Shown here: piece after piece, positions 24,826-33,943 of the stretch | Numbering within the stretch: the stretch's first letter is position 1 | Layout of the letters: the number at the start of each line of letters is the position of its first letter | Source: Blautia glucerasea | Lineage (GTDB): Bacteria > Bacillota > Clostridia > Lachnospirales > Lachnospiraceae | DNA length: 64,000 nucleotides | Direction: 5' to 3' | Assembly: GCF_020537505.1 (NCBI RefSeq) | Contig: NZ_JAJBMO010000001.1 | Location: forward strand, 124,001-188,000 | Translations under genes and position numbers: made by a program | Notes under the pieces: model-generated | The model's database searches: none | What the model saw: the letters and a program-made list of their open reading frames with translations, nothing else | Told to the model about the DNA's origin: nothing

Positions 24826-26014
24826 GAGCTTTTCCCCCCTCTCCCGGATGAACATTTGCCAGCCATCCAGCCTCCGGACGGTCAGCGTAACGGTAACAGC
24901 TTACTTCATGTGTAGGACTTAACTTGATCACACCCGGATAGCTTCCCTGACACTTGTCACAGCTCAGCTCGCAGCGGTCACGGAAATAACAGTAATCCGG
25001 CATATCGATAGGGTTGGGAACCTTACCAGGAATGCTGTAAAGCTTATCCACCTTCTTGCCTACAACCGGCTTGGAACGCATCAGACCGATGGTATACGGA
25101 TGAGAAGGATTGTTGAAAATCTCTCTTGCAGTACCTTTCTCAACTACACGGCCGGCATACATAACAACTACATAATCTGCCATCTCTGCAATAACACCCA
25201 GGTCATGGGTGATCAGCATAATGGAAGAATTGATCTTATCCTTCAGGTTACGCATCAGATCCAGGATCTGTGCCTGAATGGTAACGTCAAGAGCTGTGGT
25301 AGGCTCATCTGCAATGATCAGTCTCGGGTTACATGCAAGACCGATGGCGATGCAGACACGCTGACGCATACCACCGGAAAGCTCATGAGGATACATCCTG
25401 TAAACACCTTCGCTATTAGCGATTCCAACCAGCTCCAGCATCTCAATGGTTCTTGCCTTTACCTGCTCCTTGCTCATATGTGGATTGTGCAGCATGGTGA
25501 TCTCATCCACCTGCTCTCCAATACGGAATACCGGATTCAGTGCAGTCATAGGCTCCTGGAAGATCATGGAAAGCTCATTTCCACGAAGGGTCTGCATAAT
25601 ACTTGACGGAGTATTTACAATATTGTAAACCTTATCTCCTGTATTAAAACGGATCTCGCCCTCCACGGTCTGTCCCTGAGGACGCTGTACCAGCTGCATA
25701 AGGGAAAGGCTTGTAACAGACTTTCCACAGCCGGACTCTCCAACAACTCCAACTGTTTTTCCCTGTGGGATATCAAAGCTTACACCATCAACAGACTTTA
25801 CCACTCCGATATCGGTAAAGAAATAAGTATGGACATTGTCAAACTCTACTACATTCTCCGGATTCTTCATCTTCGTAATATACTCAGACTCCGGAATATT
25901 CTTTCTGTTTCTCTTCTTCTCTATCTCATTGGTGATTCTTCGATTCTCTTTGGAGATTCTCTTAGTTTCCTTCGCTGAGATATAGTTTGCGTTTTTCTTA
26001 CCAAATAATGCCAT
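24818..26014 (-). CDS. oppD: Oligopeptide ABC transporter ATPase, OppD-like
   Basis: A 398-residue ATPase pairing with OppF. Walker A GESGCGKSVTSLSLMQLV, signature LSGGMRQRVCIAIGLACNP, Walker B LIIADEPTTALDVTIQ and switch His ITHDLGVIA are intact. The C-terminus has YCYFRDRCELSCDKCQGSYP, again with clustered Cys. Odd: about 55 extra lysine- and arginine-rich residues precede the ATPase fold (KRISKENRRITNEIEKKRNR), likely helical. They may contact the membrane or the large OppC. The start is ATG 26014, nine bp after the oppC stop. Confidence 0.93.
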   Translation of the reverse strand: MALFGKKNANYISAKETKRISKENRRITNEIEKKRNRKNIPESEYITKMKNPENVVEFDNVHTYFFTDIGVVKSVDGVSFDIPQGKTVGVVGESGCGKSVTSLSLMQLVQRPQGQTVEGEIRFNTGDKVYNIVNTPSSIMQTLRGNELSMIFQEPMTALNPVFRIGEQVDEITMLHNPHMSKEQVKARTIEMLELVGIANSEGVYRMYPHELSGGMRQRVCIAIGLACNPRLIIADEPTTALDVTIQAQILDLMRNLKDKINSSIMLITHDLGVIAEMADYVVVMYAGRVVEKGTAREIFNNPSHPYTIGLMRSKPVVGKKVDKLYSIPGKVPNPIDMPDYCYFRDRCELSCDKCQGSYPGVIKLSPTHEVSCYRYADRPEAGWLANVHPGEGGKAHE

Positions 26015-26022
26015 ATTCGCAC

Positions 26023-27765
26023 CTACCGTTTCATTTTCGGGTCAAATGCATCACGAAGACCATCACCCACAAAGTTAAATCCAAGAACGGTCAGCAGGAT
26101 TAAGAATCCGGCCGGGATCCATACGAACCAGAAGTTGGTCAATACGTATACATCATTTACCGCATTTACAATATTACCCCAGGAAGCGTATGGGAATTTA
26201 ACACCGATTCCAAGGAAGCTAAGAGTTGCCTCCATCAGGATAACATCACCAAGTCCCATTGTTGCAATAACGATCAGCTGAGGGATAACGTTGGGGATCA
26301 GGTGGCGGAAAATACGTCTGGACACACGAACACCTGTCGCTTCTGTTGCAACCATGAACTCCTGCTCACGAAGGGAGAGGATCTGTCCACGTACCATACG
26401 GGCAATGCTTGGCCATCCCACGATACCCAGGATCGCACAAAGTGCATAAATACGGATTCGCGGATCGATCTTGTAATAATCCATAACAGAACCGATGATA
26501 ATGTACAGCGGCATTGCCGGGATACAGATAACAACATCAACCACACGCATGAGAATGGTATCTACCCATCCTCCAAAATAACCGGAAATACCACCGATGA
26601 GAATACCGATGATACCCTCGATAATGATAACAACGAAACCGATCATCAGGGAGATACGTCCGCCATACATCAGTCTGGTCAGCATGTCCATACCGTTTCC
26701 GTCAGTTCCTACCCAGTGCTTCTTGCTTGGAGCTGCATAGGTATCGTTGACAGTAGTCTCTTTCTGGTTACGGACTACATACTGTGTATTCTTGGTCTGA
26801 AGCTGATAGGTCTCTTCCTCGCCATTCTCATTGAGGGCGGTAAATGTGGAAGCTTTTTCTGTGATTGCCTGCTCTACTGCCTCTTTAAAAGAAAGGGAAA
26901 GGAATACACCGTTTGCCTGCGGGGATACCAGAAGACCGGAAACTGTTGCATAAACCTCGCCGTCTTTGGTGATCTCTGTAGCAGTCTCACCTTCTACAGT
27001 GCTCATCTCATACTTTACGCCATCGCACTCAAAAGAAGTCTCGCCATTTTCCAGGGCATCCAGTGCAAGCTGCTGGAATTCAAATCCAAGCTGCGCATCG
27101 CTGGTGCCTGCGCTGAAGACTTTCTTTGTTGCAAAAGCAACTTCTCCGGAAATGGTAATCAGATTCTCACGTCCGGACTTCTCAATGGAATAAGTAATGC
27201 CGTCCACCTCAAAGGTATCTTCATCATTACTTACCGCTTCTTCATAGCCATCTTTGATGTCATCTGTTACTTCTGCATCTCCAGCCGGTTTATAGGTGGA
27301 TTTGCCTTTCAGGGTAAGAACTGTGGCAACCGGCTCTGCGGAGTAAATCGCCCAGTAATCTTCGCCTTTATTTTCAAGTCCGTAAGTTACACCATCTGCC
27401 TCAAAAGTCGCATCTCCTTTGTTTGTTGCAAGGATGAACTTCTGCTGTCCGGCTGCCGGGAACTCGCTTCCGTCTGCTGTTTCAAAAATATATGCTTTAT
27501 TATAGGTAGCTCCTGCATAATCCTTCCATACATGGTCGGTTTTACGGAACACCTGGCTCTCACCATAAGGACTGACCATACCTCCAATGAATGAGAACAC
27601 AAACATTGTTACCAGAATTACAAGTCCTGCCACAGCCAGCTTATTGCGGAAAAATCTCTTGGCAACAAGCATTCCAGGGGAGAGGACTTTTACACGCTGC
27701 TCATCATCCAGTGCCTGGGAGGTACTGACATGATCGTCTTTTTTCTTTGTTGGATCTGTACTCAT
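26023..27765 (-). CDS. oppC: Oligopeptide ABC permease OppC with large repeat-containing insertion
   Basis: A 580-residue permease; ordinary OppC proteins are about 300 residues. It has a cytoplasmic N-terminus, TM1 at about 43-63, an inserted extracytoplasmic domain at about 75-345, then the usual permease core beginning HWVGTDGNGMDMLTRLMYGG with five more helices. The coupling loop is EFMVATEATGVRVSRRIFRH. The insertion contains four related units about 60-65 residues apart, each starting with a TFExDGxTYx-like motif: TFEADGVTYGL near 120, TFEVDGITYSI near 184, SFECDGVKYEM near 244, and a weaker TFTALNENGEEETYQL near 307. It may contact OppA or cell wall. No frameshift is seen; the whole frame is open. 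OppB is encoded 10 bp upstream. Confidence 0.93.
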   Translation of the reverse strand: MSTDPTKKKDDHVSTSQALDDEQRVKVLSPGMLVAKRFFRNKLAVAGLVILVTMFVFSFIGGMVSPYGESQVFRKTDHVWKDYAGATYNKAYIFETADGSEFPAAGQQKFILATNKGDATFEADGVTYGLENKGEDYWAIYSAEPVATVLTLKGKSTYKPAGDAEVTDDIKDGYEEAVSNDEDTFEVDGITYSIEKSGRENLITISGEVAFATKKVFSAGTSDAQLGFEFQQLALDALENGETSFECDGVKYEMSTVEGETATEITKDGEVYATVSGLLVSPQANGVFLSLSFKEAVEQAITEKASTFTALNENGEEETYQLQTKNTQYVVRNQKETTVNDTYAAPSKKHWVGTDGNGMDMLTRLMYGGRISLMIGFVVIIIEGIIGILIGGISGYFGGWVDTILMRVVDVVICIPAMPLYIIIGSVMDYYKIDPRIRIYALCAILGIVGWPSIARMVRGQILSLREQEFMVATEATGVRVSRRIFRHLIPNVIPQLIVIATMGLGDVILMEATLSFLGIGVKFPYASWGNIVNAVNDVYVLTNFWFVWIPAGFLILLTVLGFNFVGDGLRDAFDPKMKR

Positions 27766-27775
27766 GTTTTTCCTC

Positions 27776-28762
27776 CTAATTTACTCGTACCCTTGGATCT
27801 GCCACAGCGTACAGGATGTCTGCGATCAGATTGCCGGTCAATGTAAGAAATGCCAGGAATACCATATAGAACATGGTAAACGGAATATCACCCTGGGTCA
27901 GTGCCTGATAGGATGTGTATCCGATTCCCGGGATCTGGAACAAGGTCTCTGTGATCATGGCTCCGCCAAACAGGTTTGGAAGTGTACTTCCAAGGATGGT
28001 GATGATCGGAATCAGAGTATTTCGGAATGCATGGTGATAGACCACCTTCTTCTCCGGTACGCCCTTAGCTCTTGCAGTACGGATGTAGTCTGCATTTAAT
28101 ACCTCCAGCATGTTGGTTCTGGTGTAACGCATCAGGGAACCAACGCTGACAATGGTCAGGGTGATTACCGGAAGGATCAGATGCTGAGCCATATCCAGTA
28201 CCTTTCCAACACTGCCGTAAGACTCATGCATACGGCTTACAATACCATACAGGTCCACCCATTTCAGATTGATGGAGAAGATCCATTTCAAAATAGTGGC
28301 AAAGAAGAAGGACGGCAGGGAAATACCGATGAGGGCAAACACCGTCACCGCATAGTCTACTTTGCTGTACTGCTTGGTGGCCGATATGATTCCCAGAGGG
28401 ATCGCGATTATGATTTCCAACAGGAACGAGGCCAGTGCCAGTACAAAGGAATACCAGATTACACTGGAGAATTTCTTGGTTACCGGCTGATGGAAGATCC
28501 AGGATTCTCCAAACTCACCGTGAAATGCTTTTCCAAGCCATACAAAATATCCTTCCAGGACCGGCTTATCCAATCCATAGGAGGCATTTAATTCCGCAAC
28601 CAGCTCATCATAAGGCTTAGCGCCCTGTTTCATGGACATATCGCGGGCTCTTCCTTCTACATAAGAGGTAGGAAGGCTTCTCTCAATTGAGTAAATAATC
28701 ATGGAAACGAAGAACAGAATCATCGCTCCCAGAAGTACACGACGTACAATAAATTTCTTCAT
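27776..28762 (-). CDS. oppB: Oligopeptide ABC permease OppB
   Basis: A 328-residue permease with six membrane segments and normal family length. The coupling loop DYIRTARAKGVPEKKVVYHHA and the terminal PLNLFGG-type segment (STLPNLFGGAMITETLFQIP) are conserved. Its first loop is short, in contrast to OppC. The start ATG 28762 follows a 197-bp gap after oppA that is filled by a folded element, which probably sets expression below that of the binding protein. Confidence 0.95.
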   Translation of the reverse strand: MKKFIVRRVLLGAMILFFVSMIIYSIERSLPTSYVEGRARDMSMKQGAKPYDELVAELNASYGLDKPVLEGYFVWLGKAFHGEFGESWIFHQPVTKKFSSVIWYSFVLALASFLLEIIIAIPLGIISATKQYSKVDYAVTVFALIGISLPSFFFATILKWIFSINLKWVDLYGIVSRMHESYGSVGKVLDMAQHLILPVITLTIVSVGSLMRYTRTNMLEVLNADYIRTARAKGVPEKKVVYHHAFRNTLIPIITILGSTLPNLFGGAMITETLFQIPGIGYTSYQALTQGDIPFTMFYMVFLAFLTLTGNLIADILYAVADPRVRVN

Positions 28763-28815
28763 TTAGTTTATCTGTCCTTTCCAGTATCAGGGTAAGAAGT
28801 TCTGACTGTGATGTT

Positions 28816-28931
28816 CTTACTGGCAGTGTGTCCTGCCGGTTCTGGCTGTATGCAATGCCCCGGCACACATCAGTACCCAAGGCATACTGCCAGTAAGGCA
28901 GTGGGCTCACTTGTTAGGGTGAGCCCACTGC
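28816..28931 (-). other. oppA-oppB intercistronic folded element
   Basis: Two adjoining structures. A 13-bp perfect stem GCAGTGGGCTCAC/GTGAGCCCACTGC spans 28898-28931. Directly beside it a 12-bp perfect inverted repeat CTTACTGGCAGT (28816-28827) pairs with 28886-28897 and encloses a further GCCGG/CCGGC-ACAC stem. There is no T-run. It likely protects the oppA message and attenuates downstream genes. Confidence 0.7.
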
Positions 28932-28959
28932 GCTAGTCTGACTTCTTCAGTTTATACCT

Positions 28960-31260
28960 TTAGTTCATCTCGATGTTCTCGATATCTTTATACCAATAAT
29001 AGAATGTAGAAACATCTTTTGTAAAGGTATCTGCATTTACACGCTCAGGGCTGTAGATAATGCAGTTCTGTCTCTGATATACCGGAATCTCAACTGCCCA
29101 GTCAAGAATGATATCCAGGCACTGTTTGTAAACAGATTTTCTGTATTCCTGATCTGCGGAAGAACGAGCGTCGATAATATCCTGATCCAGTGTAGCGTCA
29201 TTGATGTGGTAGTAGTTACTCTTTACGCTCTCGCTGTGGTATGTCTGATACATATCAGGATCGATTGTTGCCTGCCATGCAGCTGCCCACATTTCTGCTG
29301 TACCTGCATTTAAAGCATCCCACATGATATTAGAGTCTGTAACGTCATTGATCTCAAGTGTGAATCCGATGGACTCAAGTGCTGCCTTAGCATCTGTAAG
29401 GATTGCAAAGCTTGGGTGATCTCCACTTCCGTCAGCGCCGATGATGATCTCATAGGACATCTTAGCACCTTCCGGAGCTGCTGTTACTTTGCCATCTTCT
29501 ACAGTGTAGCCAGCTGCCTCAAGGTAGCCAAGAGCTGCCTGTGTAGCTGCTGCAAATTTCTCATCATCAGACATGTCGTCTGTGTAAAGCGGATTTCCGT
29601 CAACATCTACAGAGTAAGCTGCCTTATAATCTGCATCAGATTTCTGCGGAGCTGCCCAGGATGTATTGGAGATCGGGTAGTTGATTACGGAAGCAGCATC
29701 GCCATAGTAGGAATCGATTGCTACGTCACGATATACAGCAAATACAGTTGCAATTGCTTTTCTTAAATCCTTGGATGCATCAGAGCTTCCATCATCACCA
29801 ACTTTTACAGTGTCAGAGTTGATACCGATGTATCCATATCCAAGGTTGTCTGTTGCGTTAACCATGATCTTGTCGCCATCAAGCTCGCCGTTGCTGTTGA
29901 TGCTCTTGATCTGGTCAAATGCAGATTTGCTTCCGGATGGATCGGAAAGGTCGATTGTACCCTGCTCAACACCGGCAATCTTATCTGCGTCGGAAGTCTC
30001 TCTCCACTGAAGGTACTTGATCTTAGGAGCACCTTTGTAGTAGTTCTCGTTTGCTTCCAGATATACGGTCTTGTTCTCATATTTCACAAATTTGTAAGGA
30101 CCTGCACCAAGTGGCTGGTTTGCTTTGTCACGTACTGCGGAAAGGTCGCCTCTTGTGAAACCGAACTGATTGTTGTCATAGTCATAAAGAGAAGCATCAC
30201 CATAGTAATGCATTGGCTCAACGATTACGCCAAGGTTGTAGATTGTAGTAGCAGAGAATCCGTCTGTTGTGATCTCAACTTCATAATCGCCAAGTTTCTT
30301 GATTCCTTCGATGTTAGCAACTTCCTCGCCCTCACCTGCAGCAGTTTTCTGCTCTACCAGGTATTCCTGTGCAATTGTTGTAGCATCTTCATTGAAATAT
30401 TCCTCATCGCCGTATGCAGTTGCAAGAGATACATAGTCTGTACCATACTGGTCAGCGATCTCATTAATGATTGTATCCTGGTCTTTGCCGTCTACGCTGT
30501 AGCCGTCTTCGGTAGCGTAGAGCATTGCGAAGAATTCGTCACCGCTTGCAACACCGTAAGCGTCTGCGTAATCTTCCCATGCAGTCTGTGCCCAGTCATA
30601 CTCAGATGTAAGAAGCGGAACGATCAGGTCAGATTTTACCTTCTCTGCTACTTCATCTGGCATGTCAGCTAATACATTTGCAACGTCCTCATCTGTGATA
30701 GAGTCTGCTGCTGTGGAATTCAGACGGTAGTTCTTCATACCTTTGATGTTGGTGGAGTACAGAGTTGCATTTCCATCGTAATCAGTGTCTGAATATACAT
30801 ATAATGTGAAAATAAGGTCATCTGCGGTAAGCGGCTCACCATCAGAGAATTTTACATCATCGCGAAGTTTGATGTCATAAACAGTCTCATCCTCGCCCTG
30901 TGTAACTGTGATATCAGAAAGTCCTGTGTAAGTATACTCTGTTCCGTTATACTCAGTAGTCTCTCCCTCAATACCATTGTAGATAACAGCACCTGCGCGG
31001 TCGTTATCAAACAGATATGCTCCTACGATATCGGAGATCTGCTGATCCGGAACTGCTTCTGCGAACATTCCACAGAATTTCTCGGAGAAGTTGGTCTGTC
31101 CAACAACCAGCGGTGTATCGGAAGAACCTCCCTCAGTCTCTTCTGCTGCATCAGCTGTGTCTTCTGCAGCGTCTGCATCCTCAGCAAAAACAGGAACACT
31201 CACTGTTGATGCTACCATGACGCCTGATAATAACAGGGCCATTAACTTCTTCTTGCTCAT
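28960..31260 (-). CDS. oppA: Oligopeptide-binding protein OppA-like
   Basis: A 766-residue extracellular solute-binding protein (family 5). The signal peptide is MSKKKLMALLLSGVMVASTV followed by a type I site near VFAED; no lipobox Cys exists. The acidic linker (residues about 28-50) precedes the lobe beginning DTPLVVGQTNFSEKFCG. Family segments: DIKLRDDVKFSDGEPLTADD, YGYIGINS, and a C-terminal lobe ending NIEMN. It is longer than typical OppA (about 540) because of an expanded region around 200-330. The start ATG 31260 has AAAGGAGG upstream; an upstream in-frame extension of about 69 codons is non-coding leader. First gene of oppABCDF. Confidence 0.93.
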   Translation of the reverse strand: MSKKKLMALLLSGVMVASTVSVPVFAEDADAAEDTADAAEETEGGSSDTPLVVGQTNFSEKFCGMFAEAVPDQQISDIVGAYLFDNDRAGAVIYNGIEGETTEYNGTEYTYTGLSDITVTQGEDETVYDIKLRDDVKFSDGEPLTADDLIFTLYVYSDTDYDGNATLYSTNIKGMKNYRLNSTAADSITDEDVANVLADMPDEVAEKVKSDLIVPLLTSEYDWAQTAWEDYADAYGVASGDEFFAMLYATEDGYSVDGKDQDTIINEIADQYGTDYVSLATAYGDEEYFNEDATTIAQEYLVEQKTAAGEGEEVANIEGIKKLGDYEVEITTDGFSATTIYNLGVIVEPMHYYGDASLYDYDNNQFGFTRGDLSAVRDKANQPLGAGPYKFVKYENKTVYLEANENYYKGAPKIKYLQWRETSDADKIAGVEQGTIDLSDPSGSKSAFDQIKSINSNGELDGDKIMVNATDNLGYGYIGINSDTVKVGDDGSSDASKDLRKAIATVFAVYRDVAIDSYYGDAASVINYPISNTSWAAPQKSDADYKAAYSVDVDGNPLYTDDMSDDEKFAAATQAALGYLEAAGYTVEDGKVTAAPEGAKMSYEIIIGADGSGDHPSFAILTDAKAALESIGFTLEINDVTDSNIMWDALNAGTAEMWAAAWQATIDPDMYQTYHSESVKSNYYHINDATLDQDIIDARSSADQEYRKSVYKQCLDIILDWAVEIPVYQRQNCIIYSPERVNADTFTKDVSTFYYWYKDIENIEMN

Positions 31261-31375
31261 ATCATATCCTCCTTTTTGAGATATTTTATTGTAACTATTC
31301 ACAGGGTATGTTCCGAACACACCCCTGAGGTCAGCTACTGCAGACAACCTGAAAAAAGTTGTCCTATGCCTTTCT

Positions 31376-31403
31376 ATTTTACCATGTTTTATTACATGTG
31401 CAA
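31376..31403 (-). promoter_or_regulatory. Candidate oppA promoter
   Basis: On the minus strand: TTGCAC (31403-31398), 16 bp, TAAAAT (31381-31376), with a TGG extension before the -10. A GACAAC/GTTGTC leader hairpin follows. Confidence 0.5.
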
Positions 31404-31463
31404 TAGTTATATGGCGAAATATGTCTGGAATTTTGTCCATAATTGTCAAAAACTGAAAGATTT

Positions 31464-32036
31464 TCACTCAAAATTTGTAAATTTTGCTTTAATTCGCCAA
31501 CTTTGCACAGCACTAACACTTCCCAGTACTAAAATCAGCACAGCTGCCGCCTCGAATAATAGTTCCCTTGTAAAAATAAGATTTTCGAAATCTTTTAACA
31601 AAAAAATCAGGTTTGCCACACTTGTGAAAAGTCCCAGTACCATGATGGCAATGCTGCATCTTACCGGACGTCGTACCCCTTTTTCATATTGGGCGCGGGT
31701 CATGTGGCCTATATGTTCTTCTGGGATTACTACCTGTGAGTTATCCTCTTTCTCCTCCTGCTTTCTGCAAAAAAGGATTAAGGAGACACCTCCCATGATC
31801 CCATAGGAAACTGGGAAGACCACCACCATATAGGGAAGCAATATCCAGAAAATCCTGCTGCCTTCGTTATTCAGCATCAGACTGGCAAAATAGATCACAA
31901 GGGCGGCTGCCATAAGGCCGGTATAGAGAAGTGCATATCTTTTCAGCACCAGAACCGGCAGACTGCTGCCGTACCATTTCCCCGTATATTCAAATTGTTT
32001 CCCACTCTGGCGGTAATCATTCCCATATTTTTTCAC
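31464..32036 (-). CDS. Integral membrane protein, unknown function
   Basis: A 190-residue protein with four predicted membrane helices in two pairs: LYTGLMAAALVIYFASLML, then FWILLPYMVVVFPVSYGIMG, then a cytoplasmic loop with HIGHMTRAQYEKGVRRPVRC, then helices near IAIMVLGLFTSVANLIFLL and LLFEAAAVLILVLGSVSAV. The start is GTG 32036 with GAGGAAG upstream. I do not recognise a family. It lies between oppA and the peptidase gene, all on the minus strand, with no evident functional link. Confidence 0.75.
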   Translation of the reverse strand: MKKYGNDYRQSGKQFEYTGKWYGSSLPVLVLKRYALLYTGLMAAALVIYFASLMLNNEGSRIFWILLPYMVVVFPVSYGIMGGVSLILFCRKQEEKEDNSQVVIPEEHIGHMTRAQYEKGVRRPVRCSIAIMVLGLFTSVANLIFLLKDFENLIFTRELLFEAAAVLILVLGSVSAVQSWRIKAKFTNFE

Positions 32037-32116
32037 AAATCTTCCTCAACTTTCCTGTGAGTTCCCAATCTCTTACCTGAAAGTGCTTTTCCTTCCCACA
32101 GTCTTTGCCTGATGCT

Positions 32117-33793
32117 TCAACCCAGTTTCTTATCCAGCTCATCCACGATCTTCTGGATGCAGCCTTCTGTAAATGGAACAGTAAGACCCACCTGCTTCAG
32201 CATGGAAGGATAGAAATCACTTGCAGAAAGCCGGCAAAGCTTCATATAATCAGCCCATGCCCCAACCTGGTCTTTCTCCATGCGGATCTTAAACTGGAAT
32301 GCACAAAGCTGTGCAAGTACATAATCAATATAGTAGAAAGGCATCTCAAAAATGTGATGCTGTCTCTGCCAGTAGCCGCCCTCTTCCATAAACCTGCAGC
32401 CTGTGGAATCCATATATGGACGGTACTCCCGCTCCAGCCTGTTCCATGCGTCGCGGCGCTCCTTGGGTGTCAGCTCCGGATTGCCATATACAATGTGCTG
32501 GAATTCATCCACCATCGTACCATAAGGAATAAAGTCGATAGCATCCTCAAGGTGCATCTTGCGGTAGTCGTCTCCTCTTTCTCCGAAGAACAGCTCGATC
32601 CAAGGCTCAGCAAAGAATTCCATGGACATGGAATGGATTTCCGCAGTCTCCATGGTCAGATATCTGGAATGATCGCTGATGGGATCCTTGCTGGATACAA
32701 AGTTCTGGAAGGCGTGTCCGCACTCATGTGTGATCACATCCACATCCCCACTGGTTCCGTTAAAGTTTGCAAAAATAAACGGTACCCCATAGTCCGGAAG
32801 CTCTGTCATGTAACCGCCGGTGGCTTTATTTTTACGTCCTAATACATCAAAAAGCTCGTTCTCCATCATCATGTTGAAGAAATCCTTTGTCTCTTCGGAC
32901 ATCTCGGTGTACATCTTACGGCCGCTCTCAAGGATTTCCTCAGGTGTACCGATAGGTGCCGGATCTCCCTGTGGAAAATAAACGCCCATGTCATAATAGC
33001 GAAGGGCATCTACCCCAAGACGTGCCTGACGGTTCTTGTGCATCCTGGAAGCTAACGGTACAAAAACAGTCTTGATCTGCTCACGGAGCTTCTGCACATC
33101 TTCCCTGGTATATGAATTACGGTTCATGCGGCAGTAGCCCATGTCAATGTAGTTCTCAAATCCCAGCAGCTGTGCCTGTTTGGTACGGTTCTTCACCATC
33201 TGGTCGTAAATTTCATCGATTTCAGCCTGCTTCTCCTCAAAGAAAGCGGAAAAAGCATCCCACGCTTTCTTACGGGTATCGCGGTCCTGGGAACGCATAT
33301 ATTTGCGCATAAGGGAAAGGTTCAGTTCCTCTCCTTCCCACATGATCTTGGCAGAAGCGATCAGCTTGCTGTAACGGGAAGCAAGGGCATTCTCCTCCTG
33401 CATCAGCGGGATCAGACTGTCATCAAAGGATTTCATCTCCAGTTCCATAGATTTAAATGCAACTGGTCCGATTTTCTCTTCCATATACGCACGGTATGGA
33501 GTGGCAAAAAGTACCTTCTTATACTCATTGGTCACTGCATCCAGTTCTGGAAGCTTCTCATTGTAGTAAGTCTTCTCTCCATCGTAAAACTCATTTGTCA
33601 CATCCCCATCTCTGCGGATATGGGCGATGGTGTAAAGAGTTCTCACATGATCCATCAGCTTATTAAATTCCTCATGGATCTGGAACTGCTCTTCCCCGCT
33701 CTTCGCAGAAGATGCACGCTGGATGATCTCTTTCGCCTGTGCGATCACAGCCGGAAAATCCACACGGGTGTAAGGCATTTCTGAAAATTTCAT
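32117..33793 (-). CDS. M3 family oligoendopeptidase (PepF type)
   Basis: A 558-residue cytosolic zinc metallopeptidase. The catalytic motif HECGH is at 356-360 and the third ligand Glu is probably E385 in METAEIHSMSMEFF. The helical N-terminal domain (about 1-200) is typical of M3B enzymes, which hydrolyse oligopeptides of roughly 6-20 residues. The start ATG 33793 has AAAGGAGG upstream. The oligopeptide transporter lies nearby, so imported peptides are likely substrates, but the two are not in one operon. A stem-loop lies just upstream of the SD. Confidence 0.94.
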   Translation of the reverse strand: MKFSEMPYTRVDFPAVIAQAKEIIQRASSAKSGEEQFQIHEEFNKLMDHVRTLYTIAHIRRDGDVTNEFYDGEKTYYNEKLPELDAVTNEYKKVLFATPYRAYMEEKIGPVAFKSMELEMKSFDDSLIPLMQEENALASRYSKLIASAKIMWEGEELNLSLMRKYMRSQDRDTRKKAWDAFSAFFEEKQAEIDEIYDQMVKNRTKQAQLLGFENYIDMGYCRMNRNSYTREDVQKLREQIKTVFVPLASRMHKNRQARLGVDALRYYDMGVYFPQGDPAPIGTPEEILESGRKMYTEMSEETKDFFNMMMENELFDVLGRKNKATGGYMTELPDYGVPFIFANFNGTSGDVDVITHECGHAFQNFVSSKDPISDHSRYLTMETAEIHSMSMEFFAEPWIELFFGERGDDYRKMHLEDAIDFIPYGTMVDEFQHIVYGNPELTPKERRDAWNRLEREYRPYMDSTGCRFMEEGGYWQRQHHIFEMPFYYIDYVLAQLCAFQFKIRMEKDQVGAWADYMKLCRLSASDFYPSMLKQVGLTVPFTEGCIQKIVDELDKKLG

Positions 33794-33817
33794 CTCGTTC
33801 CTCCTTTATAGACACAA

Positions 33818-33868
33818 ATGGGCGGACAAACTTCCTGAAGCTTCTCCTTCAGAATGCTGTCCGTCCAT
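33818..33868 (-). other. Stem-loop upstream of the M3 peptidase gene
   Basis: ATGGACGGACA pairs with TGTCCGCCCAT (minus strand, one G-U or mismatch), enclosing a second stem CTGAAG/CTTCAG. The T-run is weak. It may end the lipoprotein transcript in part or act as a peptidase leader structure. Confidence 0.5.
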
Positions 33869-33943
33869 TGTCGCGTATTATCTACTATAACATAACTGGC
33901 TTTAAATGAAAAGGCTTTTAATTATTAAAAAACATAAAAATCC

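Noticed and set aside
26302..27594. 430-codon plus-strand open frame opposite oppC
   Set aside because: Low-complexity Cys/Asn/His-rich translation mirrored from oppC codons; no start signals.
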